Assembly (NCBI RefSeq): GCF_020541265.1
Contig: NZ_CP045925.1
Location: 1,054,001-1,118,000, forward strand
Direction: 5' to 3'
Source of the DNA: Profftia lariciata
GTDB taxonomy: Bacteria; Pseudomonadota; Gammaproteobacteria; Enterobacterales; Enterobacteriaceae
Length of the DNA stretch: 64,000 bases
The position numbers and the translations under genes were made by a program. The notes under the pieces were generated by a model that saw only the letters and a program-made list of their open reading frames with translations, did no database searches and was not told the DNA's origin. Below are positions 1 through 10,832 of the stretch, piece by piece. How positions within the stretch are numbered: the first letter of the stretch is position 1; each line of letters opens with the position of its first letter.

Positions 1-1271
1 CTCATTTACTTTCAGGTAAATTTTATTCTAGATTTAAAGAAAATAGTAAAAAATTTTTTTCTAGTTTACCACCTATTAAAGAATTGATTAAACGTACCGA
101 AGAACATTTAAAAGGAATGGTTTTTCCAGGAACTTTATTTGAAGAATTAGGATTTAATTATATTGGTCCTATAGATGGTCATGATGTGCAAACGTTAATC
201 ACTACATTAAAAAATATGCGTAATTTTAAAACTCCTCAACTACTACATATTATAACAACAAAAGGTAAAGGATATCCTCCTGCCGAAAAAGACCCAATAA
301 GATGGCATGCAGTACCTAAATTTGATCCAGTAAGAGGTGTTTTACCAATAAACTCAAATAAGAGACCTACTTATTCTAAAATATTTGGTGAATGGTTATG
401 TGAAAATGCTAGCAATAATAGCAAAATGATAGCTATAACACCAGCAATGTGTGAAGGTTCTGGCATGGTACATTTTTCTAAAAAATATACAAAACAATAT
501 TTTGATGTTGCTATTGCAGAACAGCATGCAGTTACTTTTGCTGCAGGACTAGCTATTAGTGGCTATAAACCAATAGTAGCTATTTATTCTACTTTTTTAC
601 AACGTGCTTACGATCAAGTAATTCATGATATCGCTTTACAAAAGTTACCAGTTATGTTTGCAATAGATCGTGCAGGAATTGTAGGAGAAGATGGACAAAC
701 ACATCAAGGAGCTTTTGATATATCTTTTTTACGTTGCATTCCTAACATAATTATTATGACACCAAGTGATGAAAACGAATTTCGTCAAATGCTACATACT
801 GGCTATAAGTATCAAATCGGACCAACAGCTGTGCGTTATCCAAGAGGATCAGGTACAGGTGTAACACTGGATCCTCTGAATTGTTTAACTATTGGTAAGG
901 GCATAATAAGACGACAAGGTAGTAAAATAGCTATTTTAAACTTTGGTGTTCTTATTCATAATGCTTTAATTACTGCTGAACTATTAAATACTACTGTGGC
1001 TGATATGCGTTTTGTAAAACCACTAGATGAGAATCTAATATTAGAGTTAGCTGATACCCATGATTTTTTAGTAACATTAGAAGAAAACGCTATAGTAGGT
1101 GGTGCTGGCAGTGGCGTTAATGAATTACTTATGTATAAACGTAAATTAATACCAGTATTAAATTTAGGATTACCAGATCAATTTATCCAGCAGGGCACTC
1201 AAGAAGAAATATTACATGATATGCAACTTGATGCAATTGGTATAACTAACCAAATTAAAAATTGGTTATAA
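1..1271 (+). CDS. dxs: 1-deoxy-D-xylulose-5-phosphate synthase, 3' part (cut by window edge)
   Basis: This is the C-terminal two thirds of DXS, the thiamine-diphosphate enzyme that condenses pyruvate and glyceraldehyde 3-phosphate to DXP, the first step of the MEP isoprenoid pathway. The reading frame is open from base 3 (upstream residues include SGKFYSRFKEN and LPPIKEL), so about 422 residues are visible and the 5' end lies outside the window. A TTG at 84 is internal, not the start. Visible family features are the central domain with AEQHAVTFAAGLA (catalytic Glu), DRAGIVGEDGQTHQGAFD, and the C-terminal transketolase-like domain ending in IKNWL. The length past this point agrees with the E. 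coli protein of about 620 residues. In E. coli dxs lies near pgpA, nusB and ribH; here those genes are 29 kb away, so the cluster has been broken. Identification is firm. Confidence 0.97.
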   Translation, partial: HLLSGKFYSRFKENSKKFFSSLPPIKELIKRTEEHLKGMVFPGTLFEELGFNYIGPIDGHDVQTLITTLKNMRNFKTPQLLHIITTKGKGYPPAEKDPIRWHAVPKFDPVRGVLPINSNKRPTYSKIFGEWLCENASNNSKMIAITPAMCEGSGMVHFSKKYTKQYFDVAIAEQHAVTFAAGLAISGYKPIVAIYSTFLQRAYDQVIHDIALQKLPVMFAIDRAGIVGEDGQTHQGAFDISFLRCIPNIIIMTPSDENEFRQMLHTGYKYQIGPTAVRYPRGSGTGVTLDPLNCLTIGKGIIRRQGSKIAILNFGVLIHNALITAELLNTTVADMRFVKPLDENLILELADTHDFLVTLEENAIVGGAGSGVNELLMYKRKLIPVLNLGLPDQFIQQGTQEEILHDMQLDAIGITNQIKNWL

Positions 1272-3486
1272 ATTATTAATAATACAATATATTATTTTAA
1301 TTTTTAACATTTTAATAACATTAATATTAATAGAATACTGTTATTAAAATAACATTAATGATTAATACGATAAAATTTTTTATAGTTTTATATATGATAC
1401 AACTAATATATATTTTTAAAAAATTAAAAATAATAATAAATTTTAGTTTATTAAGAATAATTATATTTATCATTATTATGATAATAACACTATAATAGTT
1501 TTTTAAATAGCTGGAAATATACTTAAAATTATAGTACTATAAAGTAATTATTTATATAAATATAAAAATATATTTTATTCAATTAAAACATAATTTGTTA
1601 ATAACTTTATATATTTAATTATTTTTATTAAAATATTACTTAATTAATTGAGATATGTATATATAATAATATGCTGATCTATTATTGAGTTTTTTACAAC
1701 TATTTAATACTATAATTAATAGTAATATTATTTTTCATATATATTATAATTGTATTAAAATAATAAGATATATAATATATATAAAAGTTTTATTATTTTT
1801 AATAAAATATTTTTAATGTTATTTAACATTTAAACTCTAGTATATATATACTGATATATAAAACACATATAAGAATATAATATCTAATGTATTATTTATT
1901 ACCAAAATAATAATTAAGAATACATTATGATCTATAATAATATATAATATATATTAGTTATATGAAATGATTTATTTTAATAAAAATCACTATATAATTT
2001 ATTAATTAAAAGATATCATTACTAAAATTAATAAGTAATCATAATAATAAAAATATAATATTTATTACTATATTTGTCATTATAATAGATATTCTATGTC
2101 ATATAATATATTTGCATATATCTTTAAATATATTTATTTTTAAAGTAAATAATATAAAATTAATTAAACTATTTAAAACTATTGTCTATTATAGATAATA
2201 ATACTTATTATGATATATGTAAACTATGAATAATGACAGTTCAATGTATTTATATATACAAACATACTAATTTTAATATAATTCATTTTATTCTTTAGTA
2301 TATAATTTTATATTTTCTTACAAATATAATATATTACATATAAAAAATATTTATTTTTATACTAATAGTATTTTTTAATGCATTTAATAATAAATAAAAT
2401 ACTAGGTGATTTTAACAAAAACATAAAATAATTAAATATTATGTTTTATTAAATTTTTAATATAATGTGAAAATATTTCTTATAGATTATGCATATACTA
2501 TTATAAGCGCACATAGTCATTTAATCAAATTTTTAATCATCTAAAATTATATTAAAATAAATCTTTATAATTTTTGTAACAAAAGTAGTATTTTATAAAA
2601 ATATTTACCTGATCTATATCTATCTATGTACTCAGTGTATACTTAATAATAATATATAAAATATTAACTTTACCAAATAAATAAAAGTAATGCAGAATGA
2701 ACAATAATGTTGTTATATTTCATGCTATTATTATATGTAGTTACAAAAATATAGATAATATAATCATTATTGTTACCTACTCATTCATTATATTATTTTT
2801 TCAAAATATACTATAAAATTCATATACTTATCTTAGTAACCTTAGATATATATTATATATTTTAATATACATAAATTCTAAAAATATCTTATATTAAGAT
2901 ATAAGATATTGTTATATATAATAATCAATAGTTAACATATACATTAAAATGTATATTAATCTAATTTAGATTATTAATATTAGGATTGTTTACATCTGAA
3001 TATCTAATATGCTAGATATAATAATATCAATATTATTTATACTAACTAAGTATTAGTATATGAAATAAATACTTTATTGATAGTAAACTTTATTCAAGTA
3101 TTTTATAAAAATATCTATAATAGAGGATAAAGAAAGTATAAATCTATAGTATTTTATACATAAAAATAAGTAATACTCACAAAGTATTAAATTTTAAATA
3201 AATAAATTTAATTTTGTAAATACTAATAACATCTATTATAATATCATAATATATGATATAATATTAAAAATAATTTAAAACATTTTATAGTAAAATAATA
3301 TCTTTATATAAAATAAAAAATATTTTAATAGTTTTTTTTAAAAAACTGAATTTATAAGATATAAAATTAATTGTTAAAAACAATATATATCATATTAATT
3401 ATTTACTATACATAATATATCTAATAAAATACTATTGTTCATTAATTACTTTTTATTAAAAATGTTTACAAGTATCGGAAATTATT
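1272..3486. other. Long A/T-rich spacer, no gene recognised
   Basis: This 2.2 kb stretch is almost pure A/T on both strands. I translated the less A/T-biased patches (around 2490-2720) by eye and recognised no protein family, tRNA or repeat. It probably holds erased genes, but none can be named. No heat-shock (sigma-32-like) promoter was recognised in front of clpB. Confidence 0.6.
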
Positions 3487-6060
3487 ATGCGTCTAGATCG
3501 CTTGACAAGCAAGTTTCAGCTTGCTCTTTCTGATGCCCATTCACTAGCAATTGGGCACAATAATCAATTTATAGAACCAGTACATATGATGAGTGCATTA
3601 CTTAATCAAAAAAATAGTACGGTTCAATATTTATTAACGACTGTTGGTGTTAATACGAATATACTGAATAAATATCTTCAAAAAAATATTTCTTATTTAC
3701 CACAAATTACGGATAATACTCAAAGTGTGCAACCATCAAATGAATTGATGTATATATTAAATCTATGCGATAAACAAGCACAAAAATTTAATGATACTTT
3801 TATTTCTTCTGAATTATTTTTATTAGTAGTCTTAGAAAGAAAAAGCACTCTAAATGATATATTAAGAAAGGCTGGTGCAACAACAACAAACATTAGCATC
3901 GCCATTAAAAAAATGCGTGGAGAAGAAAAAGTGAATGATGTAAATTCTGAAGAATATCGTCAGGCATTAAAAAAGTATACTATAGATTTAACTCAACAAG
4001 CTGAAGAAGGAAAGCTAGACCCTGTAATTGGACGTGATGAAGAAATACGTAGGACTATCCAGGTATTACAACGTCGTACTAAAAATAATCCTGTTCTTAT
4101 TGGTGATCCTGGGGTAGGTAAAACTGCAATTGTTGAAGGTTTAGCACAACGTGTTATTAACGGTGAAGTTCCAGAAGGTCTAAAAAATAAACGCGTTCTT
4201 TCTATGAATATGGGATCTCTAATAGCTGGAGCTAAATTTCGTGGTGAGTTTGAAGAACGTTTAAAGGCTATATTACATGATTTGTCTAAACATGAAGGCA
4301 ATGTTATTCTATTTATTGACGAATTACATACTATGGTTAGTGCTGGTCAAGGAGATGGTGCCATCAATGCAGGCAATATGCTAAAGCCTGCTTTAGCTCG
4401 TGGTGAATTACACTGCGTTGGAGCAACAACATTAGATGAATATCGTCAATATCTTGAGAAAGATGCCGCACTTGAGCGTCGTTTTCAAAAAGTATTGGTT
4501 ACTGAACCAACAGTAGAAGATACTATTGCAATTTTACGTGGTCTAAAAGAGAGATATGAACTACATCACCATGTTCAAATTACTGACCCTGCAATAGTTG
4601 CTGCAGCAAATTTATCTAATCGCTATATTGCAGAGCGTAAATTGCCAGATAAAGCAATTGATCTTATTGATGAAGCAGCATCTAGTATTCGTATACAAAT
4701 AGATTCTAAACCTGAATCGCTAGATCGTTTAGAACGTCGAATTATTCAGTTAAAATTAGAACAACAAGCATTAAATAAAGAATCTGATGAAGCTAGTAAA
4801 AAACGTCTTGAGCTTATTAATGTAGAAACTGAGCGTAAAGAACTTGAATATAAAAAACTAGAAAAAGAATGGAAAACAGAAAAATCTTCTCTTAGTGATA
4901 TTCAAAAAATTAAGACCGAAATTGAACAGACAAAAATTACTTTAGAACAAGCTCGTCGTATATCTGATTTAACTAAAATGTCTGAAATTCAGTATGGTAA
5001 GTTACCTGTCCTAGAAAAAAAATTACAAGAAGCTACGCTATATGAAAGCAAAACTATGAAGCTATTACGGAATAGGGTAACTGATATAGAAATAGCTGAA
5101 GTTCTAGCACGTTGGACTGGTATTCCTGTAGCACGTATGTTAGAAAGTGAACGTAAAAAATTATTACATATGGAAGATACCCTTCATGAACGTGTCATTG
5201 GTCAAGAAGAAGCTGTAGAAGCTGTTTCAAATGCTATTCGTCGTAGTCGTTCTGGTTTATCGGATCCTAACCGTCCAATTGGTTCTTTTTTATTTCTCGG
5301 GCCTACTGGTATTGGTAAAACTGAACTATGCAAAGCGCTAGCAAATTTTTTATTCGATAGTGATGAAGCTATGGTTCGTATTGATATGTCTGAGTTTATG
5401 GAAAAACACTCAATATCACGTTTAGTTGGCGCTCCTCCAGGGTATGTTGGATATGAAGAGGGAGGTTACTTAACAGAAGCAGTTCGACGTCGACCTTATG
5501 CTGTTATTTTGTTAGATGAAATAGAAAAAGCACATTCAGATATATTTAATATTTTATTACAGATATTAGATGATGGACGCCTTACTGACGGACATGGCAG
5601 AACAGTTTATTTTCATAATACAGTAATAATTATGACTTCTAATCTCGGATCTGATTTAATTCAAGATCGCTTTGGACATCTTAATTATAATGATATTAAA
5701 GAAGTAGTAATGAATGTAGTATCACACCATTTTCGTCCTGAATTTATTAATCGTATAGATGAAAATATTGTATTTCATCCATTACATCAAACAAATATTA
5801 AGAAAATTGCGTTAATTCAATTAAAACGTCTATATCAGCGTTTAGAAGAAAAAGGTTATACCATTAAGATTAGTGATAATGCTTTAGAACAACTTGTAAA
5901 AGTTGGCTTTGATCCAATATATGGTGCACGTCCACTTAAAAGAGCTATTCAACAGGAAATAGAAAATCCGTTAGCACAACAAATTTTATCTGGACAATTA
6001 GTACCAGAAAAAACTATTATACTAGAAATTTATGGTAATAAGATACTTGCTATGCAGTAA
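3487..6060 (+). CDS. clpB: ClpB disaggregase (AAA+ chaperone)
   Basis: ClpB is the cytosolic hexameric disaggregase that works with DnaK to pull apart protein aggregates. The protein has 857 residues, the same length as E. coli ClpB, and aligns essentially without gaps. It has an N-terminal Clp repeat domain (1 to about 145), a first AAA+ domain with Walker A GDPGVGKT at 206-213 and Walker B FIDELH, a coiled-coil middle domain (about 410-525), and a second AAA+ domain with Walker A GPTGIGKT at 605-612 and the ILLDEIEKAH Walker B. It ends in a normal small C-terminal domain. It stands alone between two long spacers. The start ATG is fixed by the conserved MRLDRLT beginning; only a weak GGA lies upstream. 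An internal start (ClpB-beta in E. coli) was not examined. Confidence 0.98.
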   Translation: MRLDRLTSKFQLALSDAHSLAIGHNNQFIEPVHMMSALLNQKNSTVQYLLTTVGVNTNILNKYLQKNISYLPQITDNTQSVQPSNELMYILNLCDKQAQKFNDTFISSELFLLVVLERKSTLNDILRKAGATTTNISIAIKKMRGEEKVNDVNSEEYRQALKKYTIDLTQQAEEGKLDPVIGRDEEIRRTIQVLQRRTKNNPVLIGDPGVGKTAIVEGLAQRVINGEVPEGLKNKRVLSMNMGSLIAGAKFRGEFEERLKAILHDLSKHEGNVILFIDELHTMVSAGQGDGAINAGNMLKPALARGELHCVGATTLDEYRQYLEKDAALERRFQKVLVTEPTVEDTIAILRGLKERYELHHHVQITDPAIVAAANLSNRYIAERKLPDKAIDLIDEAASSIRIQIDSKPESLDRLERRIIQLKLEQQALNKESDEASKKRLELINVETERKELEYKKLEKEWKTEKSSLSDIQKIKTEIEQTKITLEQARRISDLTKMSEIQYGKLPVLEKKLQEATLYESKTMKLLRNRVTDIEIAEVLARWTGIPVARMLESERKKLLHMEDTLHERVIGQEEAVEAVSNAIRRSRSGLSDPNRPIGSFLFLGPTGIGKTELCKALANFLFDSDEAMVRIDMSEFMEKHSISRLVGAPPGYVGYEEGGYLTEAVRRRPYAVILLDEIEKAHSDIFNILLQILDDGRLTDGHGRTVYFHNTVIIMTSNLGSDLIQDRFGHLNYNDIKEVVMNVVSHHFRPEFINRIDENIVFHPLHQTNIKKIALIQLKRLYQRLEEKGYTIKISDNALEQLVKVGFDPIYGARPLKRAIQQEIENPLAQQILSGQLVPEKTIILEIYGNKILAMQ

Positions 6061-7321
6061 TTAATCACTATGTTTTAATATTACATGATAATTAAAATTA
6101 GTATATAATTTTTTATCAAATAATATGAAATAATATAAATTATTATTTTTTGTTTATAGCATTATTATGAATATAATTAATATAGCACATAAATATATTA
6201 TAAATTATTTCTTTAATAAAGCAAAAAAATATTTTTATATATGAAATATATCATTTTCTTTTTACTTAAGAAATATTATAGTAATAATTATTTCATATAA
6301 TGAAATTTTTAAAAAATAACTACTTTTATTATTTGATAATAATAATTTCGTAAATTAAAATATATATTAAAATATAATCATCAAAAATATTTCATTTTCA
6401 TCTATGAAACAATGTTTAATAATAGCAATATCTATATCATAGATATTGCTATAAATGCTTTAATATGTTATATTTTTTCGTAAAATAATATTGATGTTAT
6501 TTGTATTTTTTATATTTTTATAATCGCATTATACTAATAAATAATATTATTCGAATAACTTATACTATATCAATAATAGTTAGAAAAACATGTTTGATGT
6601 TGTCTTTTAAATATATATAATATTATACTTTTTTATAAAAGTATCATCATATAAATGATATTACTAATATTAATACATTAAAATAATAATACAATATTAT
6701 TATTAAATAATTTATGAATTAATATATTACATAATATATAACTAAATGTATATACCATCACAACAAATCACATTATAATTAAATTTTTTAGTAAATCTAT
6801 TGATTCATTATCTCAATACTTACAGTTTTTCAATAAAAAATATTAAATAATATTATATAATTAATGTAGTATTTTATAATACATACAATTTTATAAGACA
6901 ATAAGATTGATATTTGTAATGTAATTACATAAAAATTTAATAAAAACCCTTAAATTATTATTCCTTTATATAGAAATGAATAATAGTTATATTAATCTAA
7001 TAGATTAAGCAATACTTATTTTTTAAAATATTATTTATGTTATATATGTTTAAGTAAAATTATTTGCTTAATTACAATATAAAAATTTTAACATTACTAA
7101 ATAACCGTATACTATGAAAATAGTTTTTAGGTATACATATATTAATCTAGAAAATTAAAATTATTAAAAAGATAATAGACATGTATATTAATCACAGTAT
7201 TCACTAAATATTTGACGTATTAAACACAATGATAGATTTTAAGAAGGTTTACAATTAAACATTCTTCACGTAAAATATTATTAAATTAAAACGACAAAGA
7301 ACTTTTTATTGAGGTCGTTAA
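6061..7321. other. A/T-rich spacer between clpB and cyoA
   Basis: No coding remnant was recognised in this 1.26 kb stretch. It contains one long perfect inverted repeat (listed separately). The last bases hold the cyoA ribosome binding site (GAGG at 7311-7314). Confidence 0.6.
6422..6452. repeat. Perfect inverted repeat downstream of clpB
   Basis: The arms 6422-6434 and 6440-6452 are exact reverse complements (13 bp, core ATAGCAATATCTA) around a 5-base loop. It lies 360 bases after the clpB stop and is not followed by a T run on either strand, so it is not a textbook rho-independent terminator. It could be an RNA 3'-end or processing hairpin, or chance in A/T-rich DNA, although the G and C positions inside the arms make chance less likely. 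Confidence 0.5.
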
Positions 7322-8266
7322 ATGAGATTCATTAAGTTTAATAAGTGCTTAAGTATAATAGTTTTAGTTACAGTTACAACTTTATTAATTGGTTGTGATA
7401 TGGCAATTTTAGATCCTAAAGGAGAAATAGGTTTAGCGCAAAAAAACTTAATATTTACTGCGCTGGGATTAATGTTAATAATTGTTATACCGGTAATCAT
7501 AATGACCATTGTATTTATATATAAATTTAGATCTTCTAATCAAAATGCTATATATACTCCTAATTGGTCTCACTCTAATAAAATTGAAGCTATTATATGG
7601 ATTGTACCAATTATTATTATATCTATATTGGCAACATTAACTTGGAAGACAACTCATCAGTTGGATCCTTATAAACCACTATTCTCAAATATTGATCCTA
7701 TTCAAATAGATGTTATTTCTTTAGATTGGAAATGGTTATTTATTTATCCAGATTTAGGAATAGCTACTATTAATGAATTAGCTTTTCCAATAAACCATCC
7801 CATTACTTTTCATATTACTTCTAACTCTGTAATGAATTCTTTTTTTATTCCTCGTTTAGGTGGGCAAATTTATGCAATGGCAGGCATGCAAACTCAACTA
7901 CATTTAATTGCTAATAAACCAGGTAAATATAATGGTATCTCTAGTAGTTATAGCGGCAGAGGATTCTCTGGAATGAAATTTACTACTATTGCAACTCCTG
8001 ATAATGCTAGCTTTCAGCAATGGGTTTCTAAAGTAAACAATAGAGCTCACCATCAAATAGCAACAATGGCTGAATTCGAAATATTAGCTAAACCTAGCGA
8101 GTATCATCCTGTTGAATACTTTTCTAACGTAAAGCCTGATTTATTTATTCATATTATTAATAAATTTATGGGTAACAAGAAAAAATGTATAGAAAAAAAC
8201 GAACATATATATATGAGTCAGAATTCGTCTGCATATACGAGGACGAATAAATGTTTGGAAAATTAA
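7322..8266 (+). CDS. cyoA: Cytochrome bo3 ubiquinol oxidase subunit II
   Basis: CyoA is subunit II of the terminal quinol oxidase in the inner membrane. The protein has 314 residues (E. coli 315). An N-terminal lipoprotein signal ends in LLIGC, giving a predicted lipidated Cys25. Two membrane helices follow (about 45-70 and 90-110), then the periplasmic cupredoxin-like domain with the conserved DWKWLFIYPDLGIATINE and NSFFIPRLGGQIYAMAGM segments. As expected for quinol oxidases, the CuA ligands are absent. A good Shine-Dalgarno sequence (GAGG, 7 bases before the ATG) marks the start. It is the first gene of a compact five-gene operon, and its 3' end overlaps cyoB by 16 bases. Confidence 0.98.
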   Translation: MRFIKFNKCLSIIVLVTVTTLLIGCDMAILDPKGEIGLAQKNLIFTALGLMLIIVIPVIIMTIVFIYKFRSSNQNAIYTPNWSHSNKIEAIIWIVPIIIISILATLTWKTTHQLDPYKPLFSNIDPIQIDVISLDWKWLFIYPDLGIATINELAFPINHPITFHITSNSVMNSFFIPRLGGQIYAMAGMQTQLHLIANKPGKYNGISSSYSGRGFSGMKFTTIATPDNASFQQWVSKVNNRAHHQIATMAEFEILAKPSEYHPVEYFSNVKPDLFIHIINKFMGNKKKCIEKNEHIYMSQNSSAYTRTNKCLEN

Positions 8267-10233
8267 CTTTTAATGACTTCCCATACCATGAACCTATTAT
8301 TATGGCAACGATTGCCAGTATTTTTTTAGGTAGTTTAGTAATTATTATCTTGATTACTTATTTTAAAAAATGGAAATATCTATGGACGGAATGGCTAACC
8401 TCAGTAGACCATAAACGTTTAGGTATAATATACATTATATTGGCTTTTATTATGTTATTGCGTGGTTTTGCTGATGCTATAATGATGCGTAGCCAACAAG
8501 TATTGGCTTCAGCAGGTCATTCTGGTTTTTTGCCTCCTCATCATTACGATCAAATTTTTACCGCTCATGGTGTAATTATGATTTTTTTTGTAGCGATGCC
8601 ATTTGTTATTGGTTTGATGAATATCGTTATACCGCTACAGATTGGTGCGAGAGATGTTGCTTTTCCTTTCTTAAATAACTTAAGTCTCTGGTTTACTGTT
8701 GTAGGTATATTACTGATTAATATATCTCTTGGAGTAGGAGAATTTGCTCAAACTGGTTGGCTGGCATATCCACCACTATCAAACAAAGAATACAGCCCTG
8801 GTGTAGGAGTCGATTATTGGATTTGGAGTTTACAAATATCTAGTGTAGGTACGTTAATGACAGGCGTAAACTTTTGCACTACAATCATTAAAATGCGTAC
8901 TTATGGTATGTCATTAATGAAGATGCCAGTTTTTACTTGGACTGCTCTCTGTACTAATATATTAATTATTGCCGCTTTTCCTATTTTAACTGTTACTATC
9001 GCGTTACTTACCGCAGATAGATATATTGGTACTCATTTCTTTACTAATGATATGGGTGGTAATATGATGATGTATATCAACCTTATTTGGGCTTGGGGAC
9101 ATCCAGAAGTATATATCCTAGTACTACCTATTTTTGGTGTATTTTCTGAAGTTACTGCTACTTTCTGTAAAAAAAGTTTATTTGGTTATACTTCATTAGT
9201 ATGGGCAACTGTTTGTATTACAATATTATCATTTATTGTTTGGTTGCACCATTTTTTTACAATGGGAAGCGGTGCTGATGTAAATGCTTTCTTTGGTATA
9301 GCTACTATGATTATATCAATCCCTACAGGTGTAAAAATATTTAACTGGCTTTTTACCATGTATCAAGGACGTATTATCTTTAATTCTGCTATGCTATGGA
9401 CTATAGGATTTATAATTACATTTACAATAGGTGGTATGTCTGGAGTATTATTATCTGTTCCAAGTGCAAATTTTGTACTTCATAATAGTTTATTCCTTAT
9501 TGCACATTTTCATAATGTTATTATAGGTGGTGTTGTATTTGGTTGTTTTGCGGCTATGACATATTGGTTTCCAAAAGCATTCGGTTTTACGTTAAATGAG
9601 ACTTGGGGTAAACTGGCATTTTGGTTTTGGATTATAGGATTTTTTCTTGCTTTTATGCCATTATATCTATTAGGATTTATGGGTATGACTCGTCGTTTAA
9701 GTCAGCAAATTGACCCAATATTCCATTCACTATTAATAATTGCTGCAGGTGGTACTTTATTAATTGCATGCGGTATTATATGTCAGTTTATTCAAATATT
9801 TTTATCTATTCGTTACCGTAATAGCAATATTGATCTTACAGGAGATCCATGGAACGGTCGTACATTAGAATGGTCGACTTCTTCTCCTCCACCATTATAT
9901 AACTTTGCTATTAAGCCAACAATTGACTCACGTGATGCATTCTGGGAATTTAAAAAAAAAGGTATTAATAATAAACTAGAAAAATATACACCTATTCATA
10001 TGCCACGTAATACTAGTGTAGGCATTATTATTGCTAGCTTTAGTCTTATATTTGGTTTCGCTATGATTTGGAATATTTGGTGGTTAGCAATTATCTCTTT
10101 TATTGGAATGATTGTAACCTGGATTATTCATAGCTTTAATGAAGATAATGATTATTATATTTCAATTAATGAAATAGAAAATATTGAACAAACACATCTG
10201 CAGCAACTTGTTAAAGCAGGCGTAAAATTATGA
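8251..10233 (+). CDS. cyoB: Cytochrome bo3 ubiquinol oxidase subunit I
   Basis: CyoB is the catalytic, proton-pumping subunit of cytochrome bo3. The 660 residues match E. coli CyoB (663) along the whole length, with about 15 membrane helices. All metal ligands are visible: His106 in FTAHGVIM and the second low-spin haem ligand in LIAHFHNV, the haem o ligand in the same motif, CuB histidines in WGHPEVYI (with the cross-linked Tyr) and WLHHFFTMG, and the R-R haem-propionate pair in MGMTRRLSQQ. The start codon sits inside the end of cyoA (16-base overlap) and the stop overlaps cyoC by ATGA, so translation is probably coupled. The enzyme should be active. Confidence 0.98.
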   Translation: MFGKLTFNDFPYHEPIIMATIASIFLGSLVIIILITYFKKWKYLWTEWLTSVDHKRLGIIYIILAFIMLLRGFADAIMMRSQQVLASAGHSGFLPPHHYDQIFTAHGVIMIFFVAMPFVIGLMNIVIPLQIGARDVAFPFLNNLSLWFTVVGILLINISLGVGEFAQTGWLAYPPLSNKEYSPGVGVDYWIWSLQISSVGTLMTGVNFCTTIIKMRTYGMSLMKMPVFTWTALCTNILIIAAFPILTVTIALLTADRYIGTHFFTNDMGGNMMMYINLIWAWGHPEVYILVLPIFGVFSEVTATFCKKSLFGYTSLVWATVCITILSFIVWLHHFFTMGSGADVNAFFGIATMIISIPTGVKIFNWLFTMYQGRIIFNSAMLWTIGFIITFTIGGMSGVLLSVPSANFVLHNSLFLIAHFHNVIIGGVVFGCFAAMTYWFPKAFGFTLNETWGKLAFWFWIIGFFLAFMPLYLLGFMGMTRRLSQQIDPIFHSLLIIAAGGTLLIACGIICQFIQIFLSIRYRNSNIDLTGDPWNGRTLEWSTSSPPPLYNFAIKPTIDSRDAFWEFKKKGINNKLEKYTPIHMPRNTSVGIIIASFSLIFGFAMIWNIWWLAIISFIGMIVTWIIHSFNEDNDYYISINEIENIEQTHLQQLVKAGVKL

Positions 10234-10832
10234 TAATTGATACTCCACAACATCAGAATAACTATATACAACAAGAAAATAATGAAACTAAAATCTTTGG
10301 TTTTAGATTATATCTTATGAGCGATTGCATTTTATTTGCTGGTTTGTGCGCCACTTATGCAGTCTTGTGTAACGGTACTGCTAATGGTCCATCAGGTAAA
10401 GATATTTTTGAACTACCTTGGGTACTAGTTGAAACTTTACTACTATTACTAAGTAGTTTAACCTGTGGTTTTACAATGTTAGCAATAAAAAAAAATAATA
10501 TTTACAGTCTTATTAGTTGGTTAACTTTTACTTTTCTATTAGGAATAAGCTTTATCATCATGGAAAGCTATGAATTCTTTCACTTATTTGCTGAAGGTTT
10601 TGGTCCTAAAAGAAGTGCATTTTTATCATCTTTTTTTGTTTTAGTGGGTACACATGGTCTACATGTAGTTAGTGGTTTGCTTTGGATATTAGTAATGATA
10701 CTTCAAATAAGTATTAAAGGTTTAACAAGTAGTAACTATACTCGCTTAATATGCCTTAATCTATTTTGGCATTTATTAGACATTATATGGATCTGTGTAT
10801 TTACTTTAGTATATCTAATAGGATATCTATAA
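10230..10832 (+). CDS. cyoC: Cytochrome bo3 ubiquinol oxidase subunit III
   Basis: CyoC is the haem-copper oxidase subunit III, a five-helix membrane protein that stabilises the complex. It has 200 residues (E. coli 204). Family landmarks are FGFRLYLMSDCILFAGL near the N-terminus, the acidic MESYEFFHLFAEG segment, GTHGLHVVSGL and FWHLLDIIWICVF near the end. It overlaps cyoB by four bases (ATGA) and shares one base with the cyoD start (TAATG), as in a translationally coupled operon. It is ordinary apart from A/T-driven codon and residue bias. Confidence 0.97.
   Translation: MIIDTPQHQNNYIQQENNETKIFGFRLYLMSDCILFAGLCATYAVLCNGTANGPSGKDIFELPWVLVETLLLLLSSLTCGFTMLAIKKNNIYSLISWLTFTFLLGISFIIMESYEFFHLFAEGFGPKRSAFLSSFFVLVGTHGLHVVSGLLWILVMILQISIKGLTSSNYTRLICLNLFWHLLDIIWICVFTLVYLIGYL

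Noticed and set aside
3720..4301. Reverse-strand frames inside clpB
   Set aside because: They are antisense shadows of a highly conserved gene, with no family match or ribosome site. Similar shadows inside cyoA, proY, brnQ, rho, der, ispG, rlmN and ileS were dropped for the same reason.
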